From Prauserella alba (lineage in GTDB: Bacteria > Actinomycetota > Actinomycetes > Mycobacteriales > Pseudonocardiaceae): a DNA stretch of 64,000 nucleotides. Numbering within the stretch: the stretch's first letter is position 1; every line of letters starts with the position of its first letter. The stretch spans positions 48,821 to 112,820 of the forward strand of contig NZ_JAMTCH010000003.1 in the NCBI RefSeq assembly GCF_024171735.1, written 5' to 3'. Position numbers and translations under genes: made by a program. Below, piece after piece: positions 27,034 through 34,689 of the stretch. The notes under the pieces were generated by a model, which had not been told where the DNA came from, ran no database searches, and saw only the letters and a list, made by a program, of their open reading frames with translations.

Positions 27034-27648
27034 ATGAGCATGGTGCGCGGCCGCGAGGCGATGGTGGAGCGGGTGCGGCGTTCCGGGGTCACCGATTCAC
27101 GGATACTCGAGGCCATGGCCGTGGTCCCGCGCGAACGGTTCGTCCACCCGGACCACGCCGGGGAAGCCTACGATGACCGCCCGTTGCCGATCGGCGAAGG
27201 CCAGACGATCTCGGCGCCGGACATGGTGGCCCGTATGGCCGAGGCCCTGGCCCTGGCCCCCGACGACGATGTGCTGGAAGTGGGGGCGGGGACCGGATAC
27301 GCCGCGGCGGTGCTGTCGCTGTGCGCCGGTCGGGTCGTGGCCATCGAACGGCACCCGGCGCTGGCCGGTCGTGCACGGGAGCTGCTCGCGGAACTCGGGC
27401 ACGACAACGTCGAGGTGCGGAACGCGGACGGCACCCGCGGCGCCCCGGACCGGGCCCCGTTCGACGCCGTGTCCGTGGCGGCCATGGCGGACGACATCCC
27501 GCGCGCGCTGCTCGACCAGCTCGCTCCGGGAGGGCGGCTGGTCTGCCCGGTGGGCACCGCGGGAGCCGGGCAGCTCGTGCGGGTGCACAACGGGCGGCGG
27601 GAGCATCTCATGCCCGTCGCGTTCGTGCCGCTGACCAGCGATCAGTGA
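27034..27648 (+). CDS. Protein-L-isoaspartate O-methyltransferase family protein
   Basis: A 204-residue class I SAM methyltransferase of the PCMT family, which repairs isoaspartyl residues by carboxyl methylation. The substrate-loop motif GQTISAP is at 56-62 and SAM motif I EVGAGTGY at 82-89. Later blocks are RVVAIERHPALA, NADGTRGAP and LVCPVG. The ATG at 27034 is used; TTG at 27007 and ATG at 27040 are alternatives, and the ribosome site is weak. It starts just behind the small basic protein gene and may be cotranscribed with it. Confidence 0.88.
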   Translation: MSMVRGREAMVERVRRSGVTDSRILEAMAVVPRERFVHPDHAGEAYDDRPLPIGEGQTISAPDMVARMAEALALAPDDDVLEVGAGTGYAAAVLSLCAGRVVAIERHPALAGRARELLAELGHDNVEVRNADGTRGAPDRAPFDAVSVAAMADDIPRALLDQLAPGGRLVCPVGTAGAGQLVRVHNGRREHLMPVAFVPLTSDQ

Positions 27649-27733
27649 CCCATCCGGTGACGCGTCGACGAGCAAGATCCGCGCGCAGGCCGCCAAGCAG
27701 TCCAGCGCGCGCCGGCCACGGTCACCGGACACG

Positions 27734-27764
27734 CCGGATCATCCGGACACACCGGATCATCCGG
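27734..27764. repeat. Tandem palindromes CCGGATCATCCGG, 18-bp period
   Basis: CCGGATCATCCGG, itself an inverted repeat around one base, occurs at 27734-27746 and 27752-27764, with a degenerate echo up to 27788. It lies in the convergent gap between the PCMT-like gene and the membrane operon and could help terminate both transcripts. Confidence 0.8.
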
Positions 27765-27785
27765 ATACGCGATGGTTACGGATGA

Positions 27786-28682
27786 TCACCTCGTGCGTAC
27801 GCCCCGGGCCTCGGTCTCCAGCCGGGTGGCCTTGCGGTGCAGTTCGCGTGCCCGTTCGACCAGGGGGTCGAGGTCGTCCTCGCCCGCTGCCGCGACCTCG
27901 CGGGTGAACGCGACGTACTCGTCGATCAGGCGGCGGTAGCCGGTGACGAAGTTCCGCTGCGGCGCCGCCGATCCGCGGGCCGCACGGGCGTACGCCTTGT
28001 CCAGGTCGATGATCGTCCGGGACACCGCGCCGGTCTCGGCGTTGAGCACGCTGCGGGCGTCGTCGCCGGTCTCGGCCTCGATCCGGCGGGCCGCCGCCCG
28101 CCTGCCGACGGCCCGTGCGACGGCGTAGGCCACCGCCGAACCTGCCGCGACGGCAGCGAGCAACGCCCCGGCGAGCAGATACCGCGGCAGCGGCGGATCG
28201 ATCGTCCGCGGTCCGTCGGGCACGTGTCCGGAACGCACGAGCTGGTCGAAGTTGACGACCATGACCTTCAACGTCTCGATGGGCCGGTCGACGAACACGC
28301 CCGTGCCGCGCGCGATGACCGACTCGGCGACCATGGCCTGGCCGATCTCGTCGGTGTGGTGGCTGCACCCGTAGGTCGACCAGTCGCCGCCCTCCCTGGT
28401 CATGGCGACGAACAGGGTGCCGTCGGCGGCGCCCGCCACGTCGTCGCACACCTCGCCCGCGTCCTCGCCGGGGGAGAGGAACCCGACGGTGAGCTTGCGG
28501 TTGCCGATCACCCGTTCGGCCTCGGCCCGATCGACGTCGTAGTCCGCGGCCGAGTAGACCGACGAGCTGCGGAGCGTGCTCGCGACGGCACCGTCGAAGA
28601 GCCCGCCGCTGACCGCCGCCCAGCCCGCGAGCGCGACGGCGACGAGCACCGCCAGCGTGAACGGCTTCTTGAACACGGTCAT
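27786..28682 (-). CDS. Membrane protein with extracytoplasmic domain, unknown function
   Basis: A 298-residue protein, not assigned to a family. An N-terminal membrane segment (about 8-28, FTLAVLVAVALAGWAAVSGG) is followed by an outside domain of about 140 residues with two cysteines (EVCDDVAG, STYGCSHH) that could form a disulphide. A second membrane segment (about 168-190, YLLAGALLAAVAAGSAVAYA) leads to a cytoplasmic helical tail with an apparent coiled coil (FTREVAAAGEDDLDPLVERA). The outside domain loosely recalls the TPM fold. It is the last of three co-directional genes; six bases separate it from the upstream gene. Confidence 0.72.
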   Translation of the reverse strand: MTVFKKPFTLAVLVAVALAGWAAVSGGLFDGAVASTLRSSSVYSAADYDVDRAEAERVIGNRKLTVGFLSPGEDAGEVCDDVAGAADGTLFVAMTREGGDWSTYGCSHHTDEIGQAMVAESVIARGTGVFVDRPIETLKVMVVNFDQLVRSGHVPDGPRTIDPPLPRYLLAGALLAAVAAGSAVAYAVARAVGRRAAARRIEAETGDDARSVLNAETGAVSRTIIDLDKAYARAARGSAAPQRNFVTGYRRLIDEYVAFTREVAAAGEDDLDPLVERARELHRKATRLETEARGVRTR

Positions 28683-28688
28683 CGCCGG

Positions 28689-30050
28689 TCACACTCCCCA
28701 GCCCGCGGTGTAGCGCCGCGGTTCGTAGTCGCTGCGCCCGATCAGCCGTGCCGTCTCGGTCAGTTCGCGTTCGGCCTTGTCCAGGAGCTGGTGGGCCGAT
28801 CGCCTGCCCGCTGCCGACCCGTCCCGTTCCCTGGCCGCGTCGAGGTGGGTGATCGCGCGGGTCAGCGACGGGTCGCTCGCCTCGGTGGTCAGGCCGGAGA
28901 CCTCGACCGACAACGCCGACAACGCGGCCAGGCGCACCGTCGGCGGCCTGCCGTGCGACGGCCTGCGGCGCAGCGCCGTCACCGACAGGACGACGACCCC
29001 GAGCACGCACCCGGCGAACACGAACGGCAGCGCGGGCATCGTGACCTTCAGCGGGTCGAACGGCTGGTACGGCAGCGGGCGGTCGAACAGGCCCGCGTAC
29101 CGGATGTCGGTCACCTTGTTCAGCCACGCGTACAGGACGTTGTCCTGCGGGTAGTCGAAGCGGCTGAGCCGGTCGCCCAGCATGCCGTAGACCCCGGCCG
29201 TGGCCACCTCGTAGAACTGGCCGCGGTGCGGACCCGCGTAGTCGACGTAGTTGCCGTACAGCACGACGACCGGAGTGTCGGGGAACCGTTCGGCCAGGGC
29301 GGGTGCGTAGTCGGGGACCGGACGGCCGGGGTCCTGGCGCGGGAGCGCGACGACCATCGGTTCGGTGCCGGGGAAGGCGTCGGCCGCATTGCCGGGCACC
29401 TCCGACAGGGTGGCCCCTTCCGCCACGTGCAGCCGGTCGCGTTCGAGGTCGGCTGCGACGGTGCCGAGCTCGGCACCGCTCGGCTCACGCCAGGTCAGGC
29501 CAGGAGGAGACGGCGGATCGCCGCCCTCCCGCAGGCCGGTGATCACCGCTGCGAGCAGTCCCGTGACGTCGTCGGCGGCGAACTGCCGCTGGAAACCGTC
29601 GAGGTCGTCGGGCTCTGCCGTGTACACACCGCCGCGGACCTTCGTGCCGACGATCGTGACCAGCTCGAACGGTGCGTCGGCGATGCCGGGGTCCTCGGCG
29701 ACCTCGCTGACCCGCTTACGTTCCCGCTCGTCCAGCCCGGGCGGTGCGAACAGCAGCCGCACGCCTGCGGTGTCGACGTGCTCGCGCAGCCACTGCCGGT
29801 TCCACGTCGCGTCCGCCCCGGGCAGCCGCACGACCGGCTCGGCCTGCACCTGCCGCACCATCTGCTCGGTCGCGGGCACGGTGTGGTCGCCCAGCTCGCC
29901 CGCATCGCCTTCCTCGTAGTCCGACGACGGCGACCCGCCGTAGCTGACGTCGATGTCGCCCTGGCGTTGCTGGAGCAGGAAAACCACCGCGACGAGGATT
30001 GCCACCCCCGCCAGCGCCCAGCGAGCGATGTCGAGGGTGCGGTCAGCCAT
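28689..30050 (-). CDS. Two-pass membrane protein with large outside domain, unknown function
   Basis: A 453-residue protein of no recognised family. The N-terminal segment (about 11-27, WALAGVAILVAVVFLLQQ) precedes a large extracytoplasmic domain (about 30-345) with nucleotide-hydrolase-like strand patterns but no catalytic motif that could be identified. A second membrane segment (about 350-372, PALPFVFAGCVLGVVVLS) leads to a cytoplasmic helical C-terminus. It overlaps the upstream small gene by eight bases and sits six bases before the next, so all three probably form one membrane complex. The architecture matches the 27786 protein: anchor, ectodomain, anchor, helical tail. Confidence 0.72.
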   Translation of the reverse strand: MADRTLDIARWALAGVAILVAVVFLLQQRQGDIDVSYGGSPSSDYEEGDAGELGDHTVPATEQMVRQVQAEPVVRLPGADATWNRQWLREHVDTAGVRLLFAPPGLDERERKRVSEVAEDPGIADAPFELVTIVGTKVRGGVYTAEPDDLDGFQRQFAADDVTGLLAAVITGLREGGDPPSPPGLTWREPSGAELGTVAADLERDRLHVAEGATLSEVPGNAADAFPGTEPMVVALPRQDPGRPVPDYAPALAERFPDTPVVVLYGNYVDYAGPHRGQFYEVATAGVYGMLGDRLSRFDYPQDNVLYAWLNKVTDIRYAGLFDRPLPYQPFDPLKVTMPALPFVFAGCVLGVVVLSVTALRRRPSHGRPPTVRLAALSALSVEVSGLTTEASDPSLTRAITHLDAARERDGSAAGRRSAHQLLDKAERELTETARLIGRSDYEPRRYTAGWGV

Positions 30051-30339
30051 CGCGCGCCTCCCGCCACAGCGTGTCGGCGCGTTCGGCCAGTTCGGTCGCG
30101 GTCCGTGCGGCGTCGGGGCCGCCGCTGAGCGCCTCGGCCTCGGCGAGCAGCCGCCGCGCCTCGGGCACGTCGGCGGCGCAGGCGTCGCGGCTCACCCCGG
30201 CGGCGGCGATCGCCGCCTTCGCCGTCGCCCAGGCCGCGCGTTTCCGTTCGCCGTGCGCGCGCAGCCGGGGCAGGTAGGCGCTCACCACGCCGGCGCCGAT
30301 CAGCACGAGGCCGCCGATCAGCCAGATCATCCAGGTCAC
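30043..30339 (-). CDS. Small membrane-anchored helical protein
   Basis: A 98-residue protein with one N-terminal membrane segment (MIWLIGGLVLIGAGVVSAYL) and a charged helical domain (AHGERKRAAWATAKAAI, later EARRLLAEAEALSG) likely to form a coiled coil. It leads the three-gene unknown operon and overlaps the next gene by eight bases. The GTG at 30339 has no ribosome site, but an AATACT hexamer about ten bases upstream could give a leaderless transcript; the ATG at 30330 is an alternative. Confidence 0.68.
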   Translation of the reverse strand: MTWMIWLIGGLVLIGAGVVSAYLPRLRAHGERKRAAWATAKAAIAAAGVSRDACAADVPEARRLLAEAEALSGGPDAARTATELAERADTLWREARDG

Positions 30340-30419
30340 CGCAGGAGTATTGCCGATGCGGCGCCCGTTCCGCGGCCAGACCTGACATCTCGGACACAGG
30401 TCACAGCCCGCGCCTGGTC

Positions 30420-30441
30420 ACGGACGTGCACCCGCGTCCGT
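30420..30441 (-). terminator. Short hairpin downstream of vapC
   Basis: ACGGACG and CGTCCGT pair around an eight-base loop, five bases past the toxin gene stop. The stem is short, so the call is weak. Confidence 0.35.
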
Positions 30442-30445
30442 CCGG

Positions 30446-30865
30446 CTACACCGCGACGAGCTCGATGAGGGAATCGAGGCCGGTGAAGTCGGCCGGGTTG
30501 CGCGTCACGAGCGGCCACCCGTGCGCACCGGCGATGGACGCGATCTGCAGGTCGGCGAGCCGCCTCCGAGGTTGGCGCCCCTCAGCGCGGACGCGGGCGT
30601 AGATCTGGGCGTAGAAGCGTGCGGCCTCGGCGTCGAACGGCACCGGCGCGAAGCTGCTCTCGACCCACTGGAGTCGACGTAGCCGGGCGGCCTGGTCGTC
30701 GGGAGTTCTCGCGGCGGTCACGCCTGCGGACAGCTCGGCCAGAGTGATGGCGCTGAGGTACAGGGCCCCGTCGGGTAGCGCCTCGGGCGCGAGACCGCTT
30801 CCGAGGTCGATGACGACATTGGTGTCGATCAGCGCCGGACCTGCCGGCTCCGTCGGCTCACTCAT
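30446..30865 (-). CDS. vapC: VapC-type PIN-domain toxin
   Basis: A 139-residue PIN-domain ribonuclease. Acidic active-site residues are visible at Asp14 (PALIDTNVVIDL), Glu44 (TLAELSAG), Asp105 (RLADLQIAS) and Asp126 (TRNPADF). VapC toxins cleave specific RNAs and are held inactive by the cognate antitoxin. It overlaps the upstream antitoxin gene by eight bases, the usual coupled arrangement. A type II toxin-antitoxin pair is a firm call; its RNA target is not readable. Confidence 0.92.
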   Translation of the reverse strand: MSEPTEPAGPALIDTNVVIDLGSGLAPEALPDGALYLSAITLAELSAGVTAARTPDDQAARLRRLQWVESSFAPVPFDAEAARFYAQIYARVRAEGRQPRRRLADLQIASIAGAHGWPLVTRNPADFTGLDSLIELVAV

Positions 30866-31109
30866 CGACGACGATGTCGCCGTCGACGTGAGCGTCGAGG
30901 TCGGCGTGGAATCGTTCGATGTCGATCGGGGGCAGCGCCGCCACCGCCGCGATGATCTCCGCCCGACTCTGGTACTGGCGCCGCTGCGTCGGGATGACCT
31001 CGGCGGTCGGGGTGTTGCCGCGAACGACCGTGAAGCGCTCCCCGTGTTCGACTCGGCTCAGGATGCGAGAGCTGTCGTTGCGGAGTTCGCTGGGCGTGAT
31101 CTCGGGCAT
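30858..31109 (-). CDS. vapB: Phd/YefM-type antitoxin, VapB partner
   Basis: An 83-residue antitoxin. The N-terminal DNA-binding half is of the Phd/YefM type (EITPSELRNDSSRILSRVEH, then GERFTVVRGNTPTAEVIP), and the acidic C-terminal tail (FHADLDAHVDGDIVVDE) would wrap the toxin. The ATG at 31109 is the natural start; longer in-frame readings run into intergenic sequence. It precedes and overlaps vapC by eight bases and probably autoregulates the pair. Confidence 0.9.
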   Translation of the reverse strand: MPEITPSELRNDSSRILSRVEHGERFTVVRGNTPTAEVIPTQRRQYQSRAEIIAAVAALPPIDIERFHADLDAHVDGDIVVDE

Positions 31110-31424
31110 GGGACCATGGTAGCAATTGTGAGCAGGATTGCGAAAAGCGCTGCGCGAAGTCGTGTTCGACCGCCTGCCGCACTGTCGTGGCTGTGCCGTG
31201 CCTGCCGCACCGTGCCTACTGCGCCGTGCCTGCTGTTTGCCACCGATGTCGCCCGCTGCCGGCCGGGTTCCCTCCCGCATCGGGACCGGGAGGGACCCCG
31301 GATGGCAGCCGTGCCCGCGCCGTGGTCGGAGGTCACGGCGCGGGCACGGCGTCACCGCGGCCGGGTGCCGGGGGATCGCACCCGGCCGCGGCGAGTGTCG
31401 GCGCCGTGGCGCCACCGCCTGCGA
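31110..31424. other. Intergenic stretch with promoter of vapBC and a double terminator
   Basis: No coding sequence is supported. The left part (31110-31250) must hold the vapBC promoter and contains simple CTGCCGCACTG/GTGCCTGC-like repeats. The right part holds two large hairpins that end the choline operon. Confidence 0.6.
31311..31391 (-). terminator. Twin perfect hairpins ending the choline-oxidation operon
   Basis: Hairpin one pairs 31311-31324 with 31334-31347, and hairpin two pairs 31355-31368 with 31378-31391. Each is a perfect 14-bp GC-rich stem with a nine-base loop. They lie 34 bases past the stop of the GMC oxidoreductase and probably terminate the minus-strand operon while insulating vapBC. 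Confidence 0.72.
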
Positions 31425-32966
31425 TCAGGCGTTGTCGGCCTTGAGCATGTCGGAGCACTTCTCGCCGATCGCCATCGTGGTGATGTTCGGGTTCACCGCC
31501 ACGAGGAACGGCATGGCCGAGGCGTCCGCAACGCGCAGCCCGTGCACGCCCTTCACCCGCAGCCGCTCGTCCAGCGGCTTGTCGGCCTCGGCGCCCATCG
31601 GGACGGACGCCGCGGGGTGGTACACCGTGTTGTGGGTGCGCCGGATGTAGTCGGCGATCTCGTCGTCGGTCTGCACATCCGGCCCGGGGAAGAGCTCGGC
31701 GCCTGCCCACTCACGCATCGCGGGCTGCTCGGTGATCCGGCGGGCCAGCTTGATGCCCTCGGTCATCACGCGCATGTCGTGCGGATGCGTGAAGTACTTC
31801 GGGTCGACGGCGGGCTTGTCGCGGAAGTCGCGGCTGCGCAGCCGCACCGTGCCGCTCGACCGAGCCCGGGTGACGTTCGGCGTCAGGCAGAACGCGTTCT
31901 CCGAGGTCGGGTAGCCCTGCCGCACCGTGTGCATGTCGAACGGCACCGAGCCGTAGTGGAACATCAGGTCAGGCCGTCCGGAACCGCCCTCGGTCCGGGT
32001 GAAGATGCCGATCTCCCACCACTGCGTCGATTCCGTGACCATCGGCTGCTTGGCGTCCCAGCTGATGACGCCCTCGGGGTGGTCCTGCAGCGTGGCGCCG
32101 ACGCCGGGGGAGTCGACGAGCACGTCGAGGCCGAACTCCCGAAGATGCTCGGCCGGGCCGATGCCCGACAGCATGAGCAGCTTGGGCGTGTCGATCGCAC
32201 CTGTCGACAGCACGACCTCGCGGCGCGCGGTGACGCTGCGCGTGTGGATCTGGTCCTCGTCGAGGTACTGCACGCCGGTGGCGCGGGTGCCGTCGAACGT
32301 GACCTTCTTGGCCCACGCCCCCGTGCGGATCTCCAGGTTCGGCCGGTCCATGACCGGGTGCAGATAGGACACCGACGAGGACGAGCGGGTGCCGTCCTCA
32401 CGGGCGTTGATCTGGAACCAGTTCGCCCCGTGACCGACGGTTGTTCCGGAGTTGAACTCCGTGGTCGGGATGCCCTGCTGCTCGCAGGCCTCCAGCAGTG
32501 CCACGCCGCACGGGTCGTTCGGCGGAACGCTGCGGATGGTCACCGGGCCGCTGCGGCCGTGGTGCTCGCCGGGGCCGTCGTTGGTCTCCAATCGCTTGTA
32601 CAGCGGGAAGACGTCCTTCGCGCCCCAGCCCGGCAGGCCCATCGACTCCCATTCGTCGAGGTCCTCGGCCGGGGCCCAGAACGCGATGCACGAGTTGTGC
32701 GACGAACAGCCGCCCAGCACACGGGCGCGGGCGTGCCGCATGAACGAGTTCCCGCTGGCCTGCGGCTCGATGAGATAGTCCCAGTCGTAGCCGGATTCGA
32801 GCAGCGCCATCCAGCGGTTGAGTTCGAGGATGTTGCGGTCGCCCACATCGGACGGTCCGGCTTCGAGCAGGCACACCGTGACGTCGGGGTCCTCGGACAG
32901 CCGCGACGCGACCGCCGCACCTGCGCTGCCGCCGCCCACCACGACGTAGTCGAACTGATCTGTCAT
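31425..32966 (-). CDS. betA: GMC-family choline dehydrogenase/oxidase
   Basis: A 513-residue glucose-methanol-choline flavoprotein. The FAD motif GGGSAG is at 11-16 and the GMC signature (ARVLGGCSSHNSCIAFW) near 80. The catalytic pair is His450 in VYHPAASVPMG and Asn494 in AVNPNITTMAIGEK. The ATG at 32966 follows AGGAGGGAATTCCC. With an upstream permease and betaine-aldehyde-type dehydrogenase it most likely oxidises choline to betaine aldehyde. Closely related enzymes use other alcohols, so the substrate rests on context. It is the last gene of the module, before a double terminator. Confidence 0.9.
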   Translation of the reverse strand: MTDQFDYVVVGGGSAGAAVASRLSEDPDVTVCLLEAGPSDVGDRNILELNRWMALLESGYDWDYLIEPQASGNSFMRHARARVLGGCSSHNSCIAFWAPAEDLDEWESMGLPGWGAKDVFPLYKRLETNDGPGEHHGRSGPVTIRSVPPNDPCGVALLEACEQQGIPTTEFNSGTTVGHGANWFQINAREDGTRSSSSVSYLHPVMDRPNLEIRTGAWAKKVTFDGTRATGVQYLDEDQIHTRSVTARREVVLSTGAIDTPKLLMLSGIGPAEHLREFGLDVLVDSPGVGATLQDHPEGVISWDAKQPMVTESTQWWEIGIFTRTEGGSGRPDLMFHYGSVPFDMHTVRQGYPTSENAFCLTPNVTRARSSGTVRLRSRDFRDKPAVDPKYFTHPHDMRVMTEGIKLARRITEQPAMREWAGAELFPGPDVQTDDEIADYIRRTHNTVYHPAASVPMGAEADKPLDERLRVKGVHGLRVADASAMPFLVAVNPNITTMAIGEKCSDMLKADNA

Positions 32967-32983
32967 GGGAATTCCCTCCTGGC

Positions 32984-34573
32984 TCAGGTGAGGCTCGAGG
33001 CTTCGCGGTCGGATGTCGGCGCGGTCGGGTCGTCGTCGGATCCGGGTGTGGCCGAGTCCGATTCGGACTTCTCGGGTGCGGCGTGGTCGGCCAGCACGCC
33101 GACCTTGTGCCGCTGGACGAACCAGTAGTACGCGAATCCGCCCGCGGCCGCGATCCCGACGAACAACACCGCGCTGTACTGCAGGTACCAGTGGTGCGGC
33201 GGTTCTGCGTTGTACACCTCGGTGCGCGGCCACGCGAGGTTCACCGTCATGCCGAGTCCCCACACGACGGCGAGCACGTTGATCGGCAGGCCGAGCTTGC
33301 CGAGGCTGAACCGGCCCTCATCCTTCGTCGGCCGCCACTGCCCGCGCAGGCGTGCGACCAGCATCGGAATCGTGACCAGCAGGTAGGAGATGTAGATGAG
33401 GATGATCGCCAGCGACGTCACCGCGGTGAAGATCTGCGGCTGGCCGATGTTGACCAGCAGCAGCACCACGGCGAGCACGCCGATGAACACGGCGGGCAGG
33501 ACCGGCGTCTGGAACCGCGGGCTGACCCGGGCCAGCCGCTTGCCGCCCGGAAGCGCGTTGTCGCGCGCCATCGCGAACATGATGCGGATCGCGGCGGTGT
33601 GCACCGCCAGCACGCACACGGTGATCGCGACGAAGATGCCCAGCAGGAACAGCCTGCCGACCAACGGGCCGAGCGCGTCGTTCAGGACGAACTGCAGCCC
33701 CGAGACACCCAGCTCGGGGGCGTCGAGGTCGCGGATCGCCATCATGCCGAACAGCAGGATCAGCCCGCCGAGCAGGAACGAGGCGACCAGCGCGCGCAGG
33801 ATCGCCTTCGGCGCGTTGCGGTGCGGGTCGATCGACTCCTCGCCGAGCGAGGCCGCGGTGTCGAAGCCGTACATGACGTACGACGAGGCGATACCGGCCA
33901 CCAGGAAGGCCGTCAGGTAGCTGCCGCCGTGCGCGGCCTCCGTACCGCCGGTTTCGAACACGACGGTCGGCGGATTCACCACGACCAGCGCCAGCGCGAC
34001 GATCAGCGCCACCGCGGCGACCAGTTCGATGAACACGCCCGTGCTGTTGATCCGCGCCATGAGCCGTACGCCGTAGGCGTTGACGAGCGTGGTGAACAGG
34101 ATCAGCAACATCGCCAGCACGATGCCGTTGACGGCGGCGTCCGTGGCGTCACGGCCGTCGCCGATGAACTGGAAACCCTCCCAGATCTGCGGCAGCGTGT
34201 TCTGGTACGCCAGCGCCGTCGCCGCGATCGACACGATCGAGGCCAGTAGCATCATCCAGCCCGCGAGCCAGCCGACGTGGCGCCCGCCGAGCTTCTTCGC
34301 CCAGTTGTAGACCGAACCCGCGATGGGATAGCGCGAGGCCAGCTCGGCGAAACTCAACGCCACCAGCAACTGTCCGACGAACACGATCGGCCAGGACCAC
34401 CAGTAGGCGGGACCGCCGAGGCCGAGCCCGAAGTAGGACAGTTGGAAGGTGCCGGTGAGCACCGAGATGTAGCTGATCCCTGCGGCGAACGTATGGAATC
34501 CGCCGAGACTGCGTTTCAGTTTGTTGGTGTAGCCGAACTCGCCGAGTCCGGCGTCGTGGTTGGGCGCACTCAT
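32984..34573 (-). CDS. APC-family amino acid/choline permease
   Basis: A 529-residue membrane transporter with 12-13 hydrophobic segments. The ATG at 34573 is preceded by GGAAAGGAG; a longer reading from 34618 is not needed. APC-superfamily features include SVLTGTFQLSYFGLGLGGPA in TM1, GSVYNWAKKLGG after TM2 and a TM6-region GFDTAASLGEESIDPHRNAP. The C-terminus is acidic and disordered. It lies between the aldehyde dehydrogenase and choline oxidase genes on one strand, so choline or a related amine is the probable substrate. Some relatives import GABA or amino acids. Confidence 0.9.
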   Translation of the reverse strand: MSAPNHDAGLGEFGYTNKLKRSLGGFHTFAAGISYISVLTGTFQLSYFGLGLGGPAYWWSWPIVFVGQLLVALSFAELASRYPIAGSVYNWAKKLGGRHVGWLAGWMMLLASIVSIAATALAYQNTLPQIWEGFQFIGDGRDATDAAVNGIVLAMLLILFTTLVNAYGVRLMARINSTGVFIELVAAVALIVALALVVVNPPTVVFETGGTEAAHGGSYLTAFLVAGIASSYVMYGFDTAASLGEESIDPHRNAPKAILRALVASFLLGGLILLFGMMAIRDLDAPELGVSGLQFVLNDALGPLVGRLFLLGIFVAITVCVLAVHTAAIRIMFAMARDNALPGGKRLARVSPRFQTPVLPAVFIGVLAVVLLLVNIGQPQIFTAVTSLAIILIYISYLLVTIPMLVARLRGQWRPTKDEGRFSLGKLGLPINVLAVVWGLGMTVNLAWPRTEVYNAEPPHHWYLQYSAVLFVGIAAAGGFAYYWFVQRHKVGVLADHAAPEKSESDSATPGSDDDPTAPTSDREASSLT

Positions 34574-34689
34574 GCCCCGAACTCCTTTCCCGGATTCCGC
34601 GCCCGCCGGAGCGGGCACACTTCTCCCGGGTGGTCGTTTCCTGCGTAGTGCGAAATGCGCGGAGTTCGTTCCGCGCCGTGATTCCGGCT

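Noticed and set aside
30446..31109. Defence-island interpretation around vapBC
   Set aside because: Neighbours are a choline operon and an unknown membrane operon. No nuclease, methylase or phage gene is present.
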